Shown one piece after another: positions 35,776 through 44,089 of a stretch of 45,912 nt of DNA. Position numbers and translations under genes: made by a program. Positions within the stretch are counted from its first letter, which is position 1. Every line of letters begins with the position of its first letter. The DNA is taken from the NCBI GenBank assembly GCA_009801015.1, contig VHZZ01000037.1, forward strand, positions 130,297 to 176,208, given 5' to 3'. Origin of the DNA: Silene noctiflora (lineage: Eukaryota > Streptophyta > Magnoliopsida > Caryophyllales > Caryophyllaceae). The notes under the pieces were generated by a model. The model was not told the origin of the DNA. It ran no database searches and was given only the letters and a program-made list of their open reading frames with translations.

Positions 35776-35933
35776 TTTTGTGTGTAGTTGTTGAGTGATT
35801 GAAGGAGCCAGGAGGTAGTGTGTTAAAGTGAGTAAAGACGAGGATATTAGTAAGAGTGGTTGTTGACAAACTAACAAAGTTTTTGGGTGGAAAAATATTG
35901 TATAGTTGACTAGTTGTGGCCTCGTGCCTCACA

Positions 35934-36105
35934 CAAATTGTCGTTGAAGACGGACACTATTAATCGGTTGAAGATGAATATTGCCCCTCTCATAATATAT
36001 ACAATTGACATTATTCACCCCACTTGCCCTCCCACTTGCCTTATTATAAGAAAGACATTATCCGTTTTCAGTTTGTGACGGATATGTCTGTATGCTTTGG
36101 GTGGG
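35934..36105. mobile_element. MITE in the upstream region of kinase copy A only
   Basis: 'gacggacactatt' near the left, 'gtgacggatatgtctg' near the right and the internal 'ccacttgccctcccacttgc' match the element at 21735-21932. Copy B lacks it: the flanking 'gggtgtggtttgagttgaaa' follows directly at about 42189. No clear target-site duplication is seen. Confidence 0.65.
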
Positions 36106-36623
36106 TGTGGTTTGAGTTGAAAAGTATTTAATTGAATGCTAGTTATTTCTGGTGGTGGGAGAATAGTACTTGTAGTAGTAGTTTATATGGACGAGTTCAC
36201 CTTATCAAATGGTGTAGGAGGCGTGGTATTATATTATTGTTGAAAAAATAAGTGAGAATTTTCTTGTTTGCTATACTTTTAATTATTTTTTTACCTAACT
36301 TTTATTAATTAAGTTTATTGGTACTCGTAGGTGTTGAATAATATTTTTGCTACACTATATTATAATTCCTGGATTAGAGATTTATCGGTACTTAGGTATA
36401 TAGGGTGTGAAATAAAAGAGCTGGAGATCGAGTATATCCTTATTTGTTTGAATCAGGTCTAACTAATAAACTTTGTTTTTATTTGAGTAGAATGAATTAG
36501 GATTAATTGATGAGAATAATCCAAATTATCACCGACCTTTTCAAAATAATCTTAACTATTGTTTAATTCAAGATAACCCGATTTATGCCATCACTCATCT
36601 AGTCATCTTGTATTGCTTTGGTC

Positions 36624-37088
36624 TCGACTTGTCAAACGGGTCGGGTCAGAATACGAGTCAGGTTGGATCTTACGGATCACGGGTCGAATTAGGGTAAGAA
36701 TACGAGTTAAGAAATGATTTTTAACGCCTTTTTTTAATCAAAAAAATATTTTTTTAAAAATGTAAAACATATTTAAAATCAATGTTTTAATCATCAATAT
36801 TTACATTAAATATATTACATAAATTTTAAAATAAAGTTTTTTAATAATTATTTTAGTATTAAATATTACAAAAATTATATAAAATTAACTTTTTAATAGT
36901 GTTTGTATTTCTAAATAATAAAAAATAATTTCTTAACTAGTTTTTCAAATATAATATATAAATAATATTAATATTTTAATAAAAATATTGATTTACCTTT
37001 TATCTTACAGGTGGACCCGCTCGAGTTGGATCTCGATCTTAAAATAACGGGTTATTTTAAATTCGGATCAAATGAATTGACAGGTGTA
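36624..37088. mobile_element. Non-autonomous hAT element with perfect 8-bp target-site duplication
   Basis: 'CTTTGGTC' lies at 36616-36623 and again at 37089-37096. The ends are 'TCGACTTGTCAA' and 'TTGACAGGTGTA', inverted and hAT-like. The subterminal regions carry 'cgggtcgggtc' words. The AT-rich centre is non-coding. Confidence 0.8.
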
Positions 37089-37227
37089 CTTTGGTCCTCT
37101 TGGTGACTAGTTATGACTATGAAATGCCAAAAGCTTGTGATCACATGTAAGACTTTCTGATCTGTACACAAATTTGACGATATTTTTCCGTTATAAGCTT
37201 GTGACCTCTCACATAGTCACATGTAAG

Positions 37228-37385
37228 CGTAAGATTATTGGTTGTTTTGAGACAAGACTTTGGTAAGTCTTAAGACAAGACTCACTCAAGACTACCAATA
37301 ATCTACGAAAGTCTTGACAAAGTCTTAAGTTGAGTCTTGGAAATTCCAAGACTCAACTTAAGACTTTAGGTGAGTCTTGACCCCA
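37228..37385. repeat. Foldback sequence with a near-perfect 45-bp palindrome
   Basis: 37321-37342 and 37344-37365 are perfect 22-bp inverted repeats around one central A. Further copies of 'aagtctt'/'aagactt' words and 'gattattggt'/'accaataatc' arms lie at 37230-37305. No coding potential. This is probably a foldback or MITE-type element. Confidence 0.8.
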
Positions 37386-37623
37386 CCATGAGTGGAAAGT
37401 ATCCAATTAATGGATAGCATGTTGCATTTTTTTTTTTTTTTTGAAAAAAAAAATAAGTGAAGTGGAAAGTAGAAAAGTAGAGGTTGAGGTGAGTCATAAT
37501 GTATAAAGTTTGAGGTAAGTCTGAACAATAAAGAAATAATAAAAGTTAGTCGAAAGCTGATATGACAAAATCTTAAAACTTTAGAGAGTCTGACGGATAA
37601 TCTTACCCTAATACTTTCTTATA

Positions 37624-37897
37624 CTCCCTCCGATCCAGACAAATGGTAACATAGGAAAAAAATGGTTATTTAAGAAAAGGTGTAAAAGTGAGGGGTAAAA
37701 TAGGAAAATTTGATTGGGGCCATATGGTTTACGTGAATTAAATAAGTAGTTTGTGAGTGGGGATGGTAAAGTTGTAAATAAGTAGTGGATGTAAGGGTAA
37801 TTTAGTAGTTTTTCATGCCAAATATGGTATGTTACCATTGGTGTGGATCATCCATCTTAGGTAAGTGTTACCATCTGTCTGGATCGGAGGGAGGGAG
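37624..37897. mobile_element. Complete Stowaway-like MITE with long TIRs
   Basis: TA flanks both ends (37622-37623, 37898-37899). The left TIR 'ctccctccgatccagacaaa' pairs with the right 'tctgtctggatcggagggag', over about 27 bp. The length is 274 bp. Confidence 0.85.
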
Positions 37898-38490
37898 TAC
37901 TTTCTTATCGGTAACATATTAAATATTGTAAGTTACCTTTTATTTTCTTTTTTTCTGTCCTTTGTTGTATCTTCTTCTTCTTCCAACTGTCGTCATCTTC
38001 CATTAATCTCCTATTTTTTTCTTTTCTTTTCTTTTTTTTTTTGGTGCAAAATCTTCGCTTACTTTTCCCCAATCTTTCCACAATTCCTCATTTACCCCAA
38101 ATCCCAAAATTAGGGTTTATCATCCGGTAAAAAAAATGGAAAAAATCAAAAAGTCCAACAATAGAAGCATCTGCAATAATAGCAAAACCCCACAAAATCT
38201 TCACACTGATGACGTTAATGGCGCATTAACTTTGTCGCTTCGTATTCCCAAGTTTTTTAGGTAATATGGTGTGCTTTGATTGAATTCTCTGTTGGGCATT
38301 TTAACAAACATTTGGTAGGCTATATATTTTGTTGTGAATTGTGATTGATATTGTTTGTTTTTGTTCTTGTTGTGATCGTAATTCATCATTTTTGAGTATA
38401 AAAAGTGGTAGTTGTTCTACATTGTGAGAAATTTGCGAGGTTTTGAGACAATGATTTTCAAACCTCAATTTGACATTGGTGAAAGGAAAC

Positions 38491-38788
38491 ATCTCCGTCT
38501 CGGTTAATAGTTTACCCTCGCTTTATTTCTCCCTCACAAAATAAAGCAAGTCTAAACTATTCACTAGGGCAGAAGAGTATTGCTGTTCATGGGTCGTCCC
38601 ACCCATTTGGCCCGTTCTGCCCGGTCCAATTTTTTAGCGGGTTTGGACAAATATTTTTTACCCGAAAAATTAAAAGGGTGGGTCAAGCCCGGCCCACCAA
38701 GCTAATTGGGCGGGTATGGACAATAAGAAAAAGCCCGGTCCATGTCCGGCCCGAACCCGGAAATGATCAGCTCTAGGACAGAGGGAGT
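38491..38788. mobile_element. Stowaway-like MITE interrupted by a hAT-like element
   Basis: The outer ends are 'ctccgtctcgg' and 'ggacagagggag|TA'. Inside, 38578-38775 has hAT-like ends 'tattgctgttca' and 'tgatcagctcta' and a 'cccggcccg'-rich body. The 8-bp flanks of the inner element agree only partly, so its exact limits are uncertain. Confidence 0.5.
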
Positions 38789-39129
38789 ATGGTATTATTA
38801 TTAAGTGTAAAATGAGTTAAATACTACGGAGTATCCTATATGAATAGATGAGATAAGAATTCGTCATTTCTTTCTGATATTTGCTTATTGTATCATTCAC
38901 TTATTTGACATGTTTTATTGTTTCAGGCAATAAGAATTTGTGAAACAAAAGCCGGGCTTTTAAATCACTAGTAAGGCACGAATCTTGCTTAAGATGGAAC
39001 ATCCGTCTTAAATTTTAAAACGAGTCATATACTACTACATGATGCTAATAGAGTAAAGTTGTTTACTTGGTAGTCGATAGTATTTATTTTCACATTCGTG
39101 ACAGTTCTTTCTCAGGCAGCAGTTATCTG

Positions 39130-39588
39130 ATGGACATAATAGTACTCAAGGATTGGGTTTTGGCAGCATGAAAAGCTACAACTGCGGAAGTAACCATATA
39201 GTGTTTGTGGGTGGTGAAAGTTTCAGTTTAATCTCAAGACAGTATCGCGAATGTACAGTGATATAGTGTCTATGGGCGGGTGATGACTGTTTCTGCTTAT
39301 TCTAAGACAGTTTCGCAATCGTACAGTGATCCTTGGAGGCTGAAATTTGTAGGACTAAATCCATAATGCACGTTCTGAAAGGCTTCATGCGGCATAACTG
39401 TATAATGTCGGAATTGTTTCAAAATTGTGAATCAAGCGCAAAGAATCATTACCTCTACAGCAAGTGCCTTGCTAAAAAGCTTTCAGCTGGATCTGTCCCG
39501 ATAAATGTATGAGAAATTGAGTCGAGTGAACACCATCAAGCAAGAAATCATGTAAAAGAGACCGCAGTCCACATATTACATGGCTCAC
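39130..39588. repeat. Segment duplicated downstream of both receptor-kinase genes (copy B side)
   Basis: This matches 32256-32480 and 33060-33279 but lacks the hAT element at 32499-32984. It carries its own internal tandem duplication: 39196-39260 and 39261-39330 both start 'atatagtgt' and end 'gtacagtgat', whereas the copy A side has one unit. Confidence 0.8.
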
Positions 39589-42084
39589 CTATGCTGCTCT
39601 ATGTAGAAGGGATGAACTGGGCCTCTCAAGGTCCACGCCGGAAAGAGAAGACGGAGCCTGTTGGGTTCGGAATGACGAAGATGATGACGGGTCAGGACCT
39701 AAAGCAGCTAAAGTGGTGCGAGTGCTGATGCTCCTCATGTTGAAGCTGCCCCCACTACTCGAACGATCTATGGCAGCCTTTGGGGTAGGTAGTCTTGGGA
39801 TCTCTATGATCCCCTCTAGCATTTGAACAATTTTCCCCATCATAGGTCTTCGAGAAGGCTGCTCTTGAATGCACAAAAGACTAACTTGAATGGCTCGGGT
39901 CACTTGAACCATATCCACCTCACCGGAACCAAACCTTCGGTCCACAATGGTGCTTAGGTTTCCTCTGTCAAACTCCTCGTATGCCCAAATGGAGAATTTC
40001 TTCCTGTTTGTGTCTTCCGACACTTCAAAGTTCCTTCTCCCACTAACTATCTCCAACAGTACCATACCAAAACTGTAAACATCGGATTTTGAGGTTATGG
40101 GTAGATTGGCAAGCCATTCTGGAGGTAAGTACCCTCTTGTGCCTCTTACGCTGGTTAGGGTTCGATATCTGTGATCTTTCAGACTTACCAGCTTGGCAAG
40201 GCCAAAGTCGGAAACTTTAGCATTGTAATTATCATCTAAGAGTATGTTTTCAGGCTTAATGTCGCAGTGTACTATGCAGTCCCGACATTCTTCGTGAAGG
40301 TAAGTAATCCCTTTTGCTGTGCCCACGGCTATATTGAACCGGTTTTCCCAGGTCAAGAACTTTTCACAACTTGTCCCGTTTCCAAAGAGGAAACTGTCCA
40401 ACGACCCATTTTTCATGAACTCATAGACCAAAAGACGGTGCCTTCCCTCCGAGCAAAACCCAATCAGCCTAACCAGATTCAAATGATGGGTGCTACTTAT
40501 AGTTGCCACCTCCATCCTAAATTGTTTCTCACCCTGTTCAATACCCTCGAGCTGCTTTACAGCTGCAAGGGTTCTATTCGCAAGAACACCCTTATAGACC
40601 GTCCCAAAACCTCCTTCACCGAGCTTCTCCTTGAAGCCACTAGTGGCTTGCTGAAGCTCTCTATATGAGAACTGCACAGGAGCTCCTGATGCATACTCTA
40701 AAAGAGCATACTGAGCTGACAAACTCGCAAACTTAGGATTTTTCCTACAACACCACCACCATACACTTCCCTCCAGGAGTAGTAACATGACAACCGTCAC
40801 TAAAATAACCACCCCAATAACCCAACCTTTGAGTTTCTTGCTTTCTTGGGTGTCCTCCGAGGGAGGAGGGTTTGGCACAACAGGCGCACATACCTTAACG
40901 TACGAAGTACTAGGAACAGAACCTGACTGATACCCACTCACAAAACTCGACGACTTTATAGAACACTGCCCCGATCCATCCCCCACAGAAGTAGCCGCGA
41001 TACAAGAGGCCCCAGTCAGACAATTTCCTCGACAAGCACCACTATTCTCAAAGTAAACATCATTCGGCATCTCAGGAGGGTAATCTAGAAACCTAGTATG
41101 ATCCATGTCCAATATCCCCACACTATTAGGACAGTCCTCAATCTCCTCCTTCAACCTACACCCTTTCCTACTATCTTCCTCGTCAACAGCGACAAAATTT
41201 TCAGACGGGCATCCACAAATCGGACTCGTCTCATTATAACTACAAATTCCCATATTCCCACAATACCCAAAAACCAAACATTGATCACTAACAGCAGTCC
41301 AAGTGACAGTATCAGTTGAACTCCCACTGTTAACACTATACATCCTCAAATTCCCATCACTGTCTAACCTAATAAACCTCAAATTATTACCAGTATCACC
41401 ACTATTACCATCATAATCGCTACCATAAACCGTTTTCTGAAGTAATTTCAAATTACTATCATACAACGATAAGATACCGCCCTGTAACATTAACTTAGGA
41501 TTCCCACTCAATTTAGTACTAGCAGAAGAATTCAACCCTAAACTAAAGTATTCTATATCATTATTCCATTGTAATGTCATATTACCAGTACTATTCAGAA
41601 AAAATGAGTACAACCCTGAAGTTAACTTCATCCCTACACGAAAAACCTGCGACGTAACAAACGTATCAGTCGGGTGATCGAATGTAGACCAGATAATATC
41701 AGACTTATTCATTAACATAAAGTTGCCAGTATCATTCAAGGTGGCATGTGTGATGCCTAAGTTAGATGTACTGGACTGCCATACAATTTTGTTGTCTGCA
41801 GAGACAAGCTGGAGGTCACCAGAAGAGTCGAGACGGAAGACAGCACCAGTTGCGACTGCAGTGGAAGTGGGGGACCATATTGAAGTGTTGCCATACGTGA
41901 TGGAGAGAGTATAGGAGGTGGAGTTTAAGGGGAGGAAGTGTAAGGAGAAAGTGTTGTTGGGTGATGACCATGTTTGTGTTGGGTTTAAGGTTGTTAATGA
42001 TGAGTTTAATGGGATGTTTAATGATGATGTTGTGATTAAAATAGTGAGGAAAATTATGAGGAAAAATGGGAGATTTTTTATCAT
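39589..42084 (-). CDS. G-type lectin S-receptor-like Ser/Thr kinase (At1g34300-like), copy B
   Basis: Same length (831 aa) and architecture as copy A, at a constant offset of 6309 bp without indels inside the gene. Lectin, Cys-rich, transmembrane and non-RD kinase regions are all intact, so the protein should be a functional plasma-membrane receptor kinase. Differences are confined to the signal peptide and to the C-terminal tail after the kinase helix AIQVS. There, 19 of the last 97 residues differ, including CIQEQPS flanked by LL rather than FW. Identical coding over about 707 residues with diverged ends is unusual. Expression may differ, since the upstream regions share only about 150 bp of alignable sequence and copy A has a MITE insertion. 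Confidence 0.93.
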   Translation of the reverse strand: MIKNLPFFLIIFLTILITTSSLNIPLNSSLTTLNPTQTWSSPNNTFSLHFLPLNSTSYTLSITYGNTSIWSPTSTAVATGAVFRLDSSGDLQLVSADNKIVWQSSTSNLGITHATLNDTGNFMLMNKSDIIWSTFDHPTDTFVTSQVFRVGMKLTSGLYSFFLNSTGNMTLQWNNDIEYFSLGLNSSASTKLSGNPKLMLQGGILSLYDSNLKLLQKTVYGSDYDGNSGDTGNNLRFIRLDSDGNLRMYSVNSGSSTDTVTWTAVSDQCLVFGYCGNMGICSYNETSPICGCPSENFVAVDEEDSRKGCRLKEEIEDCPNSVGILDMDHTRFLDYPPEMPNDVYFENSGACRGNCLTGASCIAATSVGDGSGQCSIKSSSFVSGYQSGSVPSTSYVKVCAPVVPNPPPSEDTQESKKLKGWVIGVVILVTVVMLLLLEGSVWWWCCRKNPKFASLSAQYALLEYASGAPVQFSYRELQQATSGFKEKLGEGGFGTVYKGVLANRTLAAVKQLEGIEQGEKQFRMEVATISSTHHLNLVRLIGFCSEGRHRLLVYEFMKNGSLDSFLFGNGTSCEKFLTWENRFNIAVGTAKGITYLHEECRDCIVHCDIKPENILLDDNYNAKVSDFGLAKLVSLKDHRYRTLTSVRGTRGYLPPEWLANLPITSKSDVYSFGMVLLEIVSGRRNFEVSEDTNRKKFSIWAYEEFDRGNLSTIVDRRFGSGEVDMVQVTRAIQVSLLCIQEQPSRRPMMGKIVQMLEGIIEIPRLPTPKAAIDRSSSGGSFNMRSISTRTTLAALGPDPSSSSSFRTQQAPSSLSGVDLERPSSSLLHRAA

Positions 42085-42254
42085 TTTTGTGTAGTTGTTG
42101 AGTGATTAGAGAGAAGGATTACTAAGAATGGTTGTTTACTATTTAACGAAGTTTTTGTGTGGAAAAGTATTGTATAGTTGATTTGTTGTGAACTTGTGGG
42201 TGTGGTTTGAGTTGAAACTAGTGAATGTTTGTACTAGAGGTGGTGGGGAATAGT

Positions 42255-42345
42255 CACCCTACGTCTCAATCATTTGTTTGTCTTTTTTATTCTTTATCAG
42301 AGGTATTTTAGTTATAGGTAAAGGAAATGATTGAGACGGAGGGAG
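42255..42345. mobile_element. Very short Stowaway-like MITE
   Basis: 'ctacgtctcaatcattt' (42259-42275) pairs with 'aaatgattgagacggag' (42325-42341). The whole element is only about 90 bp and lies upstream of kinase copy B. Confidence 0.6.
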
Positions 42346-42419
42346 TGATAGTTTAATGAGAAAATCGTTCGTATAGAGGGTGCTCAATGTTATCGTGTAC
42401 TCGAATTTGTGAGAAAGTT

Positions 42420-43220
42420 ATGGCAATACTTGGTGGCTTGCTGAAAAGGAGGATCATTTATGGGTTCAATGGGTTTACCACATTTATATGAAAGGCAGGG
42501 ATTTGTCGGAATTATAAGCCTTCTTCTTCTACTAGTTGGTCGTGGAGGCAAATATGCAAAATAAGAGATGAATTCTCAGCTCGTCATAACAATGGGGATT
42601 GGAATACTGGTGATTATAGTGTGACAGCTGGTTATGATTGGCTAAGGGGTAAACATCAGAAAGTTTTCTGGTGGCCTATAATTTGGAACAGGCTAAATGT
42701 CCCTAAACATAGTTTTATTGGGTGACTTCATGTTTTGAAGAGACCGACAACTAGGGAAAGATCAGCCAAGCAAGGGATCATTACTGATGTGGCCTGCTGC
42801 AAATGTCGGCAAGGAGTGGAATCAATTGACCATCTGTATTTCAATTGCAAGTTCAGTAGGATATGTGCTGATCGCTTGATCTGGTGCAGAATTGGCTTGT
42901 AGTACATCTGAGATTGGATGATATTATTGCAGTGAGGGATACTTTGGCGATGCAGATCTCCGTTCCAGAAGCAGGTAATATATGCAGGGATAAATGCCTT
43001 GCTCTATTTCATCTGGTTTGGTAGGAACAAATGCAGAACTGAAGCCAGTTTGATGCACCCAAATCAAGTGCTGAAGCAAATCATGGGTGCAATGATTCCT
43101 AGAGCTCAGTGGTGTACAGGAAATTTTCCGACAAGAATAGACAGGGAGTGGAGTAGGAAAATTGGTATCACTTCTGTGTATCTCATACTTGTGCAATATT
43201 GTAAATGGCTTTGGCCGTGA
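42420..43220 (+). pseudogene. Decayed LINE ORF2 C-terminal fragment (zf-RVT region)
   Basis: Conceptual translation with frameshifts gives recognisable pieces: DHLWVQWVYHIYMKGRD; WNRLNVPKHSFIG then a TGA where Trp is expected; KRPTTRERSAKQGI; CCKCRQGVESIDHLYFNC; and YFIWFGRNKCRTEASLMHP. These are the zinc-binding zf-RVT segment and following tail of plant LINE ORF2. The family differs from the LINE at 22787-28975, which ends in RNase H. Stops and shifts show it is dead and 5'-truncated. Confidence 0.8.
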
Positions 43221-43229
43221 ATGAGAGTC

Positions 43230-43875
43230 TCTATGTAAGGTGGTTATAATTTTTCAAGATTAATAATATTGTTCACATTTCACTTAAAAAATGTCAACTA
43301 GCTTATTATTAAAGTTACGAGAGGTGGTGTTCATAAGCCGTGTTCATATCCTGTCATCATCAAAATTCAAAACTCAAAACTATCGTTCTGGCTCCCTTCA
43401 CACAAAAAGGGAAAAAAAAAATTACTTTATCATTAATAAGGAAAGCTAAATTTAGGTGAAATAAAGGAGCGAAGCGGAGACTGAGTATCCTTATTCACTT
43501 GAGAGTATGATAACGTGGTACACCGTACACTCAACTACCTACAAATTTTTATAGACTAATAAACTTTGATTTCAGGAGAGGAATAAATTACTGTATTTAA
43601 ATATTGTTTTTTTGGTACATATATTTAGATATTGTTGATGTACAATAAATATGTTTTAATAACATGCTAAATATAGGAAATGGGAGGTATAGGTTGGATT
43701 ATTCTAAATTAAACAACTTGTAAAATAACCCTTTAAAAAATATATTTTTAAAGAGACAATTAACATAGAATTAAATAGTGAAGGAAGTTTGTAAATTAAT
43801 TATTCAAAAGAACTATGCATATAAGAATCTGAAGCATGGTGTAGTGAGACGATTCTATGCTACCATTAACATTAT
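43230..43875. other. Spacer with no recognisable feature
   Basis: AT-rich sequence without convincing coding potential or terminal repeats. Confidence 0.3.
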
Positions 43876-44045
43876 GGATAATGATACGGCGCCATCAGCT
43901 GACGCCACCCTCTCACATGTACAATTTATTATTGGAGGTCGCCGTATCATTATCCTGTTAGGAAAATGAGTTAACACCACTTATGGTCCCCACTTATTGC
44001 ATGTGAGAGGATGGCACCAAGGTAGCGCTAACTCATTTTCCTAAC
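43876..44045. repeat. Interlocked inverted repeats (foldback element)
   Basis: Three inverted pairs overlap: 43876-43891 with 43940-43955 (16 bp, perfect); 43957-43973 with 44029-44045 (17 bp, perfect); and 43904-43919 with 44000-44015 (15 of 16). The third pair links the first two. The block ends 45 bp downstream of the peroxidase stop codon, within its likely 3' UTR. Confidence 0.8.
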
Positions 44046-44089
44046 AATATAATTTATCCTAAGCACACAAAAACCGAAACTGTTTTATT

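Noticed and set aside
35776-35877. 34-residue N-terminal extension of kinase copy A
   Set aside because: The frame is open, but copy B lacks it and Met 35775 gives a normal signal peptide at the same place in both copies.
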